The notes under the pieces are model-generated. The model was not told the DNA's origin and did no database searches. It saw only the letters and a list, made by a program, of their open reading frames with translations. 40,777 bases of DNA, taken from Enterovibrio nigricans DSM 22720. Lineage in GTDB: Bacteria; Pseudomonadota; Gammaproteobacteria; Enterobacterales; Vibrionaceae. The stretch spans positions 1-40,777 of the forward strand of contig NZ_FUXU01000039.1 of NCBI RefSeq assembly GCF_900167155.1. The letters run 5' to 3'. A program made the translations under genes and the position numbers. Every line of letters starts with the position of its first letter. The first letter of the stretch is position 1. Positions 27,420 through 36,419 of this stretch are shown here, piece by piece.

Positions 27420-27457
27420 AAAAAGCCTCCCAATGCAGTCGCAAAGGGAGGCTTTTT
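27420..27457. terminator. Bidirectional terminator, GNAT / lipase genes
   Basis: AAAAAGCCTCCC (27420-27431), 14-nt loop, GGGAGGCTTTTT (27446-27457). A and T tracts on both sides serve both convergent genes. Confidence 0.93.
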
Positions 27458-27489
27458 GATTTCACTACGTCGAGCTTAGTCGTGCGGAA

Positions 27490-29910
27490 TTACTCTTCCA
27501 TCACGGTGGCATCAGTGACCGTCAGTGTATTGCCGTCACCTTGAACAAATGAGCGCATTTGTTGCTGCATTTCTGTGGTGCCTGGCTTGGCGTCATTCGC
27601 GAGAACCGATGAATGACCGCCGCCACGGAACTTAAACAGTGCCGCATTTTTAACGAGCGTACCTGACACCGACGAAGTGGTGACGTCGATGTTTAAGTTT
27701 TGGACCAAAGGTTTGGTGCCTGCAAACGGAGAGTAAGGAACCAAAATATCTGTGCCCGCAAGCGTTTGGCCTTCAGCAATGGCATTTGGAATGATGCTGT
27801 CACCATTCACCTGTGACATATACACCGGAAGTTCTGCCGAAATGAGGCGCGCATGGTTGGTTGGGTCAACTGTGTCTAACACCGTCTGTGCGGCAAATGC
27901 AAAGTGGTCATAACTGTCATACAGTTCGCGCAATGTCGCTAATGATTCAGGAGAACCGTTGTTCACCAACTTCTTCTCATATGAGCCATAGCAGAACAAG
28001 AGTTGCATCCAAGGCTTACCGCCACATTGCTGAGCAAATTTGTCATTCACTTTCAATGCCACGTTGCCTTTAATCAAAGGGCTGAACATGGTTGAGTTTA
28101 AAAGCAGATACGGGATTTCAGCACCCGGATTCGCCAGTGCCAATTTGTTCAACGCAAAGTAGCGATTGTCCGTTTCGACACTGTTCAGTGTATTGCTTAC
28201 TGCACTGCCCGCATTAATGCCTGTAATTGCGCCCAGTGAATGACCTGCATACCCAACGCCATTATCCATCGAAATGGTTGCCAGTTTCCCATACTCAGAT
28301 TCTGGGTCAGCCGACGCAGCGACGTTTTCTGCCATCAGCCCGATGGCTGCACGGAAGTTAATGACATCGATGGTGCTTTGACGCAAGTTGTCGCGCGCTG
28401 TGGTGAGAGACGACAGGTTCAGGTACATCTCAGGGTCACTGCCTGCGTTTTTGCCGCCGACTCCACGGTCACCGTGGAGTGGGTGATTAATGGCAAAAAT
28501 GGCGCGACATTGTTCAGTCAGTAATGCATCAGACAGGTTCGAGGTTTCAAACGAGCCTTTGTCACTGGTGACACCATGTTGGTAGATGGTGATCGCGTTG
28601 GCACCACGCTCCTGACATTCTGGTTTTGTAGGAATGGTCATTGAATAATCAATGGTTTGCACAGAGCGAAGTGTTGGCAATACGCTAAAGCGCGTCATTA
28701 AACGCTCGCTGTCCACTGGTGAGCCATTGGCCAGTGTCAGGGCACTGCCCGACAACGCGTCGATGATGCGACGCTTACTCTCCACACTGTGTTCAAAGTC
28801 AGTGATATCTTGTACATCAACGTTCAATGCCGCCAGTTGAGCGTGAACCGCTTGCTTGTCAGCCTCAGTGCCTTCTTCTAGTACATGACGGATCTTAGCA
28901 ACACTCGGCATGCCGCTCTGCCAAGGGGAAGACAGGTAGTTTTCTTTGTTGATATCGAGAAAGTAAGGGAGCGTGATTTTCCCATAGTAAATAGCACCCA
29001 CGTCATTCGGTGTGTTTTTTTCGAAAACAGGGGTGGTCATCGAATACAAAGATGCCAATTGTTCCGCTGACACACTGTTGTCAATCGATGCCCCTTTCCA
29101 AACGGTGTTCGGGCCGTGCGCAATAGCTTGTGCCGTTGCATACATGGTACCCGCCAGCACATCGCCAACAGACGCGGTTTTGAACCAAGAAGAGAAGATG
29201 ATCGTCGACTTGTCGACACCCGCTTGCTCAAAGGCATTTTCCGTGTTGTGCGTGATCGTTTGAGCGGGTAGCAGCTTCTCTACCGGCACTTTGTTTGTTG
29301 ATTTCAAAACAGCATAAGAAAAGCTCGTGCCCACCGCGTTGTTTTGGGTGTCTTTTAGGCTGTTAGTAACGGCAAACATGTAGTTGCTTGAAGGCTCAAG
29401 CGGCTTAAGCAGCGTCGCGGTGAGGGTTTCGCCTTTCGCTTTCACTGTGTAATCCACACCTTCTACCAGCAACGTGGCATCAGACGATGCGTGAGGGCTA
29501 CTTGGATCTTGAGATTTAAGCAGATAGAAGCTGTTTGCAGCACTGCTTGGATCAAGCGGGTAACCGCTGAACTCGACGTCAATCGGTTGGCTGGTGCTCC
29601 AACCATCCGTTTTGCCCATCGCAACCAGTGGATCGGACAAATCGTCAGGGTTAACCGCCGTGCTTTCGACACTCAGCGTTTGGTCATCTTTATCTGTGGC
29701 GAGATAAGAGGGGATCACAATGGTGGGTGATGATGGGTCAGAGACCAAATCGAACAGCACAGTGGTTTCCGCGCTTAAGCTTTCAAGAATCGCGGGGTCA
29801 AAGACGGTTGGATTCGTTGGGTTGGTCGAGGTAGATGAAGAGTCTTGCTCTCCACATGCTGTCAGACCAAAAGTTGAGGCGATAATGACAGCCAGCAATT
29901 GCTTTTTCAC
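27490..29910 (-). CDS. Surface lipase/lysophospholipase lipoprotein, VolA/Pla-1 type
   Basis: 806-residue exported lipoprotein. The start is GTG at 29910 with AGGA 7 nt upstream. Lipoprotein signal MKKQLLAVIIASTFGLTAC with lipobox LTAC; lipidation would anchor the protein in the outer membrane. The Pla-1/cef family N-terminal region is recognisable (VLFDLVSDPSSPTIVIPS, TDGWSTSQPIDVEFSG). The hydrolase core has the nucleophile elbow GYAGHSLGAITG, with Ser at about residue 558, and a late GGGHSS histidine near residue 765. VolA-type enzymes release fatty acids from external lysophosphatidylcholine. In Vibrio volA is next to fadL; here it is not, so a paralogue is possible. The product would also release choline-containing headgroups, linking it to choline uptake. 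Single gene. Confidence 0.87.
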   Translation of the reverse strand: MKKQLLAVIIASTFGLTACGEQDSSSTSTNPTNPTVFDPAILESLSAETTVLFDLVSDPSSPTIVIPSYLATDKDDQTLSVESTAVNPDDLSDPLVAMGKTDGWSTSQPIDVEFSGYPLDPSSAANSFYLLKSQDPSSPHASSDATLLVEGVDYTVKAKGETLTATLLKPLEPSSNYMFAVTNSLKDTQNNAVGTSFSYAVLKSTNKVPVEKLLPAQTITHNTENAFEQAGVDKSTIIFSSWFKTASVGDVLAGTMYATAQAIAHGPNTVWKGASIDNSVSAEQLASLYSMTTPVFEKNTPNDVGAIYYGKITLPYFLDINKENYLSSPWQSGMPSVAKIRHVLEEGTEADKQAVHAQLAALNVDVQDITDFEHSVESKRRIIDALSGSALTLANGSPVDSERLMTRFSVLPTLRSVQTIDYSMTIPTKPECQERGANAITIYQHGVTSDKGSFETSNLSDALLTEQCRAIFAINHPLHGDRGVGGKNAGSDPEMYLNLSSLTTARDNLRQSTIDVINFRAAIGLMAENVAASADPESEYGKLATISMDNGVGYAGHSLGAITGINAGSAVSNTLNSVETDNRYFALNKLALANPGAEIPYLLLNSTMFSPLIKGNVALKVNDKFAQQCGGKPWMQLLFCYGSYEKKLVNNGSPESLATLRELYDSYDHFAFAAQTVLDTVDPTNHARLISAELPVYMSQVNGDSIIPNAIAEGQTLAGTDILVPYSPFAGTKPLVQNLNIDVTTSSVSGTLVKNAALFKFRGGGHSSVLANDAKPGTTEMQQQMRSFVQGDGNTLTVTDATVMEE

Positions 29911-30201
29911 GGTAGGTTCCTAACTGAAACACGTACGTCACAGCCCATAAATTCACACGTTGGGCCAGTGAGAAGTGAATACGTTTAGACACTGTTGGTC
30001 ACAGTGCGATTGGATAGAGCTACAAAAATTCAATCAATGCAGGTGGTAACTCTATGAAGTTTGGGTCTTTCCAATGGAGGTTGGTCAGCGTTGGGCGGAT
30101 AGTATGTGCTACTTAAAAAGGCGTCAAACCGGAAATTTGATTGTGATCATTCCGATGTTTGATGCTTCGTGCTAGCGGCGCAATGGCATTGTTATAAAAC
30201 G
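29911..30201. other. Intergenic region upstream of lipase gene
   Basis: About 290 bp carrying the presumed lipase promoter (minus strand). No clear promoter boxes, ORF or repeat could be identified. Confidence 0.5.
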
Positions 30202-30237
30202 AAAAAGCCGCCCGATACATTTGCAGAGGGCGGCTTT
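30202..30237 (-). terminator. Terminator of the purine operon
   Basis: AAAGCCGCCC (30204-30213), 14-nt loop, GGGCGGCTTT (30228-30237). Read on the minus strand the hairpin is followed by TTTTTC, 21 bp after the guaD stop. Confidence 0.9.
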
Positions 30238-30258
30238 ATATTTTGGGGCTTTCAGGGC

Positions 30259-31623
30259 TTACTTAACTTGCTTGCCCTGAACCCAGACTTTGTCGATGTC
30301 ACAGCTTTGGCCCAGAGACACAATTTTCTCCAGAATGTCGCGTGGCGAATCCATGTTTGGCCAAATACGCAGGTTGCCCAGCATGCTAGGTTTGATGACC
30401 AATGCATCGAAGTGGAAGTCTTTCTCGAACACACCCACTTTCTCGTTCAGCACACGACCACCGCCAGCGGTTGCCATCCAGAACGCTTCAACAAAACTCA
30501 CACGAGAACCCGCTACACCACGCTCTCCTGCCGCAAGACGTGTATCTACGCCGTCTTCGCGAACGCGAGAGTGGGTTACCGCATCAAAACTTGCGCGGAA
30601 AATAGAAGGTGATGGTGCGCCAGCAATGTCACTGCCCAGACCGATGCTCACACCACTGTCCAGCAGTTCGCGGGTGTGCATCGCGGCATTGGCGAAGAAC
30701 ATGTTCGACAGAGGACAGTGGCCGATACCTGCATCAAATTCTTTCAGCATGGCGACATCGTTGTCGGTCAGGAAAATCGAGTGTGCCAGAACGGTTTTGT
30801 TGTTCAGCAAGCCCGCTTCCGCATAGATCTCGATATCGGTTTTGCCGTAGTGTTGCTGCGCATAATCACGCGCCCAGTCACTCTCAGAACAATGCGTTTG
30901 CATGTGAACATCGTGCTGTTGAACCAGTTTGCCCAGTTCGCGCAGCAGTGTTTCGGTACAGCTTGGCACAAAACGTGGGGTGATTACTGGCTTCACCAAA
31001 CCGTGTTCGTTACCTTTGAGGCCACGCACATTCTGAATAAAGGCTTCCGTTTCCGCCAATGCTTCTTCAACAGACGGTTCGCGGTAGAAATCAGGACACT
31101 GTTCCGCGTTGTCCATGTTGATTTTGCCCACAAACGCGCGCTGGCCTTGCTCAAGGCTGGTCTTCGCTAAAAGCTCAGACGCTTCACGGTGGATAGACGC
31201 AAAGTACACCGCGCTGGTGGTACCGTTCGCCAAAAGGGTACGGGTAACGTCTTGGTAAACCGGTTCTGCAAATGCCAGATCGCCGTAGCGGTTTTCCAGC
31301 GGGAAAGTGTAGTTTTGCAGCCAATCATACAAAGGCAAATCCAGACCTTTACCTGCTTGCGGCCATTGTGGCGCGTGGCAGTGCAGGTCAACCAGACCTG
31401 GCATCAGGAACTGGCCTTTTTCTACGATGTTTAGTTTCGATGCATCACGGAGTGCATTCACGTATACGCTGTGCTCAGCGTCGTCAGCGGTAAAAGTGCC
31501 GGCGATGTCACCGCACTCATCAACGAGGATGAGAAAATCAGGCAGGAATGCCATTTCACCTTTTACTGGCGTGTGGAAAGTATCGGCCAAAATACCGAAT
31601 TGAATGCGAGTCATGTCGATCAT
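30259..31623 (-). CDS. guaD: Guanine deaminase GuaD
   Basis: 454-residue zinc amidohydrolase converting guanine to xanthine and ammonia. Metal and catalytic motifs: PGLVDLHCHAPQ (HxH), MQTHCSES, VLAHSIFLTD and LGSDIAGAPSPSIF (Asp). The segment PLYDWLQNYTFPLENRYGD is characteristic of guanine deaminases over other amidohydrolases. The ATG at 31623 overlaps the permease stop in ATGA, with GGAGG 11 nt upstream, so translation is coupled; a second in-frame ATG at 31614 is possible. Second gene of a purine operon: the permease brings in the base and GuaD feeds it to xanthine and purine salvage or nitrogen supply. Confidence 0.95.
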   Translation of the reverse strand: MIDMTRIQFGILADTFHTPVKGEMAFLPDFLILVDECGDIAGTFTADDAEHSVYVNALRDASKLNIVEKGQFLMPGLVDLHCHAPQWPQAGKGLDLPLYDWLQNYTFPLENRYGDLAFAEPVYQDVTRTLLANGTTSAVYFASIHREASELLAKTSLEQGQRAFVGKINMDNAEQCPDFYREPSVEEALAETEAFIQNVRGLKGNEHGLVKPVITPRFVPSCTETLLRELGKLVQQHDVHMQTHCSESDWARDYAQQHYGKTDIEIYAEAGLLNNKTVLAHSIFLTDNDVAMLKEFDAGIGHCPLSNMFFANAAMHTRELLDSGVSIGLGSDIAGAPSPSIFRASFDAVTHSRVREDGVDTRLAAGERGVAGSRVSFVEAFWMATAGGGRVLNEKVGVFEKDFHFDALVIKPSMLGNLRIWPNMDSPRDILEKIVSLGQSCDIDKVWVQGKQVK

Positions 31624-32924
31624 GCCTCAGCCTCCTGTACAGCATCCTCAGGGAGGATAAAATTCAAAATAACAGCAGCAAGTGCGCCAATGGCGATACC
31701 TGAGTTAGCCAAGTAGCCAACCAGTTCTGGTAACGCGTAAATCAGTTCGCGGGGCATGAATACCGCACCCAGCGCAAGCATAATCGGCAGGCCAATCACC
31801 AGCATATTACGCTCAGAAAGTTGAATGTTTTGCACAACGCGGAATCCGTTCATGGCAATCACCACACAGATCACCGCAAAGATTCCCGCGATAACCGCAT
31901 GTGGCACAGATGCAATCAGGCTGGTCAGTTTAGGCACCAGACCCAATACCAATAGAATGAAACCACCTGCAATAATCGCGCGGCGAGATGCCACGCCTGT
32001 GACCGCGATAATGCCCGCATTGGTGGAGTAACCCGTTACTGGGCTACCGCCTAACAGTGAACAGATAAACTGACCCGCAGCCTCACCCGTCGCACCGCGG
32101 TTTAAGCGATCGTCTTCCAAATCTGTGCCTGTTACTGCTGTCACCGCACACCAAGTACCTGTGGTTTCAACAAGTACAATCATGGCAACAAACAGCATGG
32201 TTAGAATCGCCAGAGGGTCGAACACCAACTCACCAAAAGGCAGCAGGGTAGGCAATTGAATCCATGCTGCATCAGAAACCGCAGAGAAATCCGCCATGCC
32301 CATGGTCGCTGCGACCAAGGTGCCGACAAGGATCGCACCCAGTACAGAGGCCAAACGCAGCCAATGCAGTTGCTTCACAAAACAACCCAGTAGGATAAAG
32401 GCACTCAATGAGAACATGCTCGCCATTGCGATCAGAATGTTTTCTGCAGGGCGGTCAGCCGTGTAAATGCCGTTAAACGCAACAGGAAGCAAAGAGATAC
32501 CCACAACGATGTTGACCGTGCCACCAACAATAGGGGGAACAAAGGTTTTTACCAAACGGCTGAACAGGTTCATCGGGCGGCCAAGCAGAGCCACGAAAAT
32601 CGCCACAGGGATCATTGCCCCGTAAACCGCACCCATACCCAATGATTTACCTATCGCTGCAATCGCACCAATAGGAATGTACGACGGCCCCTGCATCACA
32701 GGCAGTTTTAGCAAAAAGCCAGATTGGATGATGGTACACAGACCCGCAACGATGAAGGTCATTTGGATAAGGGCTGATGTGTCCCCAACCGAAAGAGAAA
32801 GTAGGCCAGCAAGAATGATAGGGACGATGTAGAGATCCATTGCCAGCACATGTTGTGCCCCAAGCGACAAAGACTTCGGCAAAGAAATCTTCTCATCAAT
32901 ATTCAGAGGAACGGCAGTTTTCAT
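31620..32924 (-). CDS. NCS2/NAT family purine (xanthine/uracil-type) permease
   Basis: 434-residue inner-membrane nucleobase:cation symporter. Start placed at the ATG at 32924 (MKTAVPLNIDEKISLPKSLS); the frame is open further upstream but that part overlaps the promoter. The NAT family marks are the early GAQHVLAMDLYIVPIILAG (QH motif) and the signature STNAGIIAVTGVASR (N-x-G-x4-T-G), with about twelve to fourteen hydrophobic helices. Xanthine, uric acid or uracil are family substrates; pairing with GuaD makes a purine such as guanine or xanthine most likely. Expression probably repressed by PurR (operator at 33042). Confidence 0.9.
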   Translation of the reverse strand: MKTAVPLNIDEKISLPKSLSLGAQHVLAMDLYIVPIILAGLLSLSVGDTSALIQMTFIVAGLCTIIQSGFLLKLPVMQGPSYIPIGAIAAIGKSLGMGAVYGAMIPVAIFVALLGRPMNLFSRLVKTFVPPIVGGTVNIVVGISLLPVAFNGIYTADRPAENILIAMASMFSLSAFILLGCFVKQLHWLRLASVLGAILVGTLVAATMGMADFSAVSDAAWIQLPTLLPFGELVFDPLAILTMLFVAMIVLVETTGTWCAVTAVTGTDLEDDRLNRGATGEAAGQFICSLLGGSPVTGYSTNAGIIAVTGVASRRAIIAGGFILLVLGLVPKLTSLIASVPHAVIAGIFAVICVVIAMNGFRVVQNIQLSERNMLVIGLPIMLALGAVFMPRELIYALPELVGYLANSGIAIGALAAVILNFILPEDAVQEAEA

Positions 32925-33019
32925 AGGTTTTAGTACCAAAGTGGGTAATGAATTCTGAAGGTGTAAAAGTGACCAATTAACAGCCAGATAAAGACAAGAA
33001 CACCTTGAAATTGGCGCGC

Positions 33020-33057
33020 ATAATACTTGTTTTTCGAAGGAAGGCAATCGTTTGCGT
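33020..33057 (-). promoter_or_regulatory. Promoter with PurR-type operator, purine operon
   Basis: On the minus strand, -35 TTGCCT (33047-33042), 16-bp spacer, -10 TATTAT (33025-33020). The 16-mer at 33042-33057 reads AGGCAATCGTTTGCGT, 14 of 16 matches to the PurR consensus ACGCAAACGTTTGCGT, and covers the -35 box. Purine excess would repress the permease and guaD. It lies about 118 bp upstream of the permease ATG. Confidence 0.75.
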
Positions 33058-33131
33058 GAGGTTTTTATCAATAGGGGAAGAATGGAGGGTTAAGTGGTGG
33101 TTTTGTGGGCGGTGAGGGGGGCAAGTGAAGT

Positions 33132-33152
33132 GCCAGTTAGCGTGTAACTGGC
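33132..33152. repeat. Inverted repeat between permease promoter and hypothetical gene
   Basis: GCCAGTTA (33132-33139), 5-nt loop, TAACTGGC (33145-33152). No T tract. Possibly a weak terminator for the incoming minus-strand hypothetical gene 86 bp upstream. Confidence 0.4.
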
Positions 33153-33237
33153 GCGGAAAGGGACAGAACTGATTTAGAGTTGATGCTCAAAACGATGCAG
33201 TTCGGATTAGGATTGTCTGGGCAAAGAGAAGTATATG

Positions 33238-34095
33238 TTATGAAACTTTGTCAAAGTTATAACGTCGCAGTACAACGTAATCCAAACTACCACACCAAAT
33301 AACCGGCTTACCTGTTGTTGCATAGTAACAATCACCAATGATGAGAGCATGACAACCCTCTAATTGATCTAGAGACTTATCTACCTTGAAATAATTGCGA
33401 AACTCATCCGTGATATCAGGATTGATCGAAACACTTAAACCATCACTACGGCTACCAGCATTTAACCAAAGCCTACCATCAGCCGTAAAACCGGCATCAC
33501 TGATAAATCCCCAATACACTCGATTTAACCCGTCATAGCGCTCATGAACATCTTTGAAATTTACAAAAAGCTCATTGGCTTTGTCTGGTAACCCCTGGAT
33601 TGGAGCATAGGGGATAGTTACTTTCGAATCAGATGTATAGAGTTTGTCGGAACGAACTAGCTTATAAAGGGTATTTTGAAGTGTTAGGTGCGCGGGGTAA
33701 TCTTTACCACCACCGTTTTTGACCTTATTTCCTGACCTTTTCTCCCCTGTGGGAGAATCTGGTTTAGGTGCGGGATTTTGAACGTCGACTTCATAATTTT
33801 TGTCTAAGCCAAGATCTAAAACTATACCGGAGTCTGGATTAGCGGCCGGCTGGCCATCACCACCGTCGCCGTCATCAACGACTTCATAGTTGGTTGCATA
33901 ATTACAATTTTCTGTATGGTGAGCGCAAAAATGCGGTACTTTATTCCCGTAACTTGACTTTCTGAACCAAGCATCTCCTTTGCAGGAAGTGCATTGCAAA
34001 TTTCGACGCATAGTTACAATTGCTTTTTCTCCCAGCGCCCAAAAATCATCCGCATACCACTCTTTCCCATCAATAGTACAAAAAGCTATTTCCAT
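33238..34095 (-). CDS. Hypothetical protein with CoiA-like zinc-binding N-terminus
   Basis: 285 residues. ATG at 34095 with AGAGG 10 nt upstream. Residues about 30-70 hold a Cys/His cluster (LQCTSCKGDAWFRKSSYG, VPHFCAHHTENC) with the CxxC...HFxAH arrangement seen at the N-terminus of CoiA-like competence/nuclease proteins. A linker rich in Asp, Gly and Pro follows (about 72-130), then a folded C-terminal domain (NTLYKLVRSDKLYTSDS, NRVYWGFISDAGF, GCHALIIGDCYYA, VVLRRYNF) that I do not recognise. No signal or membrane segment. It sits alone in an accessory patch bordered by gene fragments. Zinc binding is inferred; nuclease, defence or toxin roles are speculative. Confidence 0.75.
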   Translation of the reverse strand: MEIAFCTIDGKEWYADDFWALGEKAIVTMRRNLQCTSCKGDAWFRKSSYGNKVPHFCAHHTENCNYATNYEVVDDGDGGDGQPAANPDSGIVLDLGLDKNYEVDVQNPAPKPDSPTGEKRSGNKVKNGGGKDYPAHLTLQNTLYKLVRSDKLYTSDSKVTIPYAPIQGLPDKANELFVNFKDVHERYDGLNRVYWGFISDAGFTADGRLWLNAGSRSDGLSVSINPDITDEFRNYFKVDKSLDQLEGCHALIIGDCYYATTGKPVIWCGSLDYVVLRRYNFDKVS

Positions 34096-34138
34096 ATTTT
34101 TTGCCTCTTTATAGTTATCGACCTAACAAGAATGGAAT

Positions 34139-34604
34139 CAAGCTACCGCCCTCTGCTTCTCCGAACGCAACCGCCACTCAATGCCTTATAAAATCTACGC
34201 GAATCTACCATGAAGTAAGAAAATATGTACTTGAATGTAGTCACGTTCTGTATGAAATTAAGAGAAAAAAGCTAATAAATTCAGAGTAGTATCATATTTA
34301 AAGGAGGGCGAGGTCGTTCTATGGTTGACGCGGCACAAACATAAAAAGGAGCGATAAATCGCTCCTTTGGTCTTTTTACCTTCGCGGATGTTGTCACTGT
34401 TGATGATGATGCCAATTTGGATAAATTTGGTACCCGCAGGCAGCGTGATCGGTGGTCTGGTGGTTGTGCTTGGTGGAAGTATGTAGTCAGTGAAAGTTTC
34501 AGATATCAACTGGTTGTTGCCGTTGAACCGGTACCTGCGTCTACCGATACAAAGAAGGATGGGATGTCTGTAGGTGCACTCCTGTTAAGCGTCACTCTTG
34601 TACC
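34139..34604 (-). pseudogene. Left fragment of a duplicated Calx-beta gene with its 3' flank
   Basis: Diverged copy of 37984-38616: the downstream spacer, the terminator hairpin and the 3' coding part of the Calx-beta gene. Shared strings include GATATCAACTGGTTGTTG and ACCGATACAAAGAAGGATGG. Relative to the intact gene it lacks about 105 bp between two TACCTTC repeats (which removes the stop codon and last codons) and about 55 bp between two GTTG repeats (frameshift). Homology stops at 34604, where the NAGGN amidotransferase region begins, and resumes near 36981. Confidence 0.85.
34345..34368 (-). terminator. Terminator hairpin inside the duplicated fragment
   Basis: AAAGGAGCGAT (34345-34355) and ATCGCTCCTTT (34358-34368), followed on the minus strand by TTTTTAT. 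Counterpart of the hairpin at 38191. It lies downstream of the broken amidotransferase gene and may now terminate that transcript. Confidence 0.75.
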
Positions 34605-34644
34605 TTACCTACATGTCATTTTCTTACACGTTCTTCACACACAA

Positions 34645-36419
34645 TCAGGGTACATGCCTTTGTAACCATAGCTCTAATAAGGCGAGGTGCCATAACTTAC
34701 TTCCCTTTAAGCGGGTATAGTACCGCTCAGGCTGGGATAATAGCTTTTCAACATAGACGGGGTTAAATATTCCCCTTTGCCTAGCTGTGTCACTGAGAAG
34801 AACCATCCGCATAAAATCAAGGCATTCACCCTGGATATACTTTAATGCTGGCACAGGAAAATACGCCTTAGGGCGATCGATAATATGTTCGGGAAGGCGT
34901 GCTTTCGCAATGTGCTTTAATACGTGCTTACCAAAAGAACCAAGCTTCATGCTCAGCGGCATACTTGCTGCCAACTCCACCAGTTCATGGTCAACAAAGG
35001 GGACTCTAGCCTCTAACCCCCATGCCATTGTCATATTATCTACGCGTTTTAGTGGGTCATCAACAATCAGCGTTGTGACATCCAGCTTCAATACTTTATC
35101 AAGATATTCATCGGCCTGACCTTTGGCCAACAATGTCCGAATCAGGCGACTGGTGTGATCATCACCATGAAAGCGTTTATCAACAGTATCAAGATACTCA
35201 TAATGGTCACGATCAAAATATTGCGATGCGAACCTTTTCACGTCATCAGGCTCATTAGAGTTGTACATTTCCGGATACCAGAAGTAGCCGCCGAACACTT
35301 CATCAGCACCCTGTCCGCTTTGAACAACTTTTACATGCTTAGAAACCTGTTCCGCTAGCATGTAAAATGCAACACAGTCTTGCCCAACCATCGGCTCAGA
35401 CATCATATCTACAGCCTCAACCAGACGCGTCAGCACTTGGCTGTCAGGAACAAAAAACCTGTGATGTTCAGTACCAAATATTTCAGCAATCTGGTCGGAA
35501 TACTCAAATTCATTTCCCTTTTCTGCAGGTTTATCTTCAAAACCAACAGTAAAGGTTTTCATGTTGTCTACCCCTGATTCGGCTAACAATGCGACCAGTA
35601 AACTCGAATCCAAGCCGCCTGATAACAATACGCCAACTGGTACATCTGAGGTAACTGCCTGCCTTTTCACAGCGGATTTTAACGAATGATAAATGGCCTC
35701 AGTCCATTCATTTTCATCCATTTGATGGTGAGGACGCTGGGCAGACAATTGCCAATATTCTCTCTCTGTCACCCTGCCATCAGCACGAAACGTCATACTG
35801 TGTGCAGGCCGTACTTTTTGAATGCCATTTAATATCGTATGGGGAGCAGGAATAACGGAATGCAATGTTAGCTGGTGATGTAAACCGACTGGGTTAATAC
35901 TTGTATCCACACCCGCATTTGCCAACAACGACTGAGTGTTTGATGCAAAGATCAGCCTGTTATGATCAATGCTGTAATACAAGGGTTTGATTCCCATGCG
36001 ATCCCGAGCCAGAAATAAACATTCTCTGTTTATATCCCAGATGGCAAAAGCAAACATGCCATTAAAATGATCAACACACGTTTCTCCCCAGTGCGCATAC
36101 GCCTTTAAAATAACTTCCGAGTCACCTTGAGAAAAAAGTGGTAACCACTATTTATTAACTCTGAACGCAATTGCGGAAAATTATAGATGGTGCCGTTGAA
36201 CACCAAGACCAGACCAAGTTGGTGATCAATCAGCGGTTGATCTGATTGTCCGCTTAAGTCAATAATCGCCAGACGACGGTGGCCCAACGCAATCGCATTA
36301 TCAGAAAATGAGCTCGCATGATCTGGGCCACGTCGTTCCAGTCTATCCATCATTTTATGCGTACGATTTAAGTCAGCTCGCTGACCATCAAACCTGAATT
36401 CACCACATATACCGCACAT
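34645..36419 (-). pseudogene. N-acetylglutaminylglutamine amidotransferase, frameshifted
   Basis: Asparagine-synthetase-like class II amidotransferase that converts N-acetylglutaminylglutamate-type dipeptide to the osmoprotectant NAGGN. Start ATG at 36419 (MCGICGEFRFDGQRAD, catalytic Cys2) with AAGGA 5 nt upstream. Typical features: RRGPDHA, GHRRLAIIDLSGQSDQPL, FNGTIYNF, then the synthetase domain with PPi loop LLSGGLDSSLLVALLAE and family-specific ends RPKAYFPVPALKYIQGE and GSKLWHLALLELWLQRH. The frame breaks at a run of six T (plus-strand A at 36132-36137): one extra T restores HFFSQGDSEVILKAYAHWGE and a 591-residue protein of normal length. The partner synthetase gene is not in the window. 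Frameshift mutation, slippage recoding or a homopolymer error are all possible. Confidence 0.88.

Noticed and set aside
36132-36137. Programmed -1 frameshifting as the normal expression mode of the amidotransferase
   Set aside because: Family members are encoded in one continuous frame and no stimulatory structure or upstream Shine-Dalgarno element is evident; mutation or sequence error is simpler.
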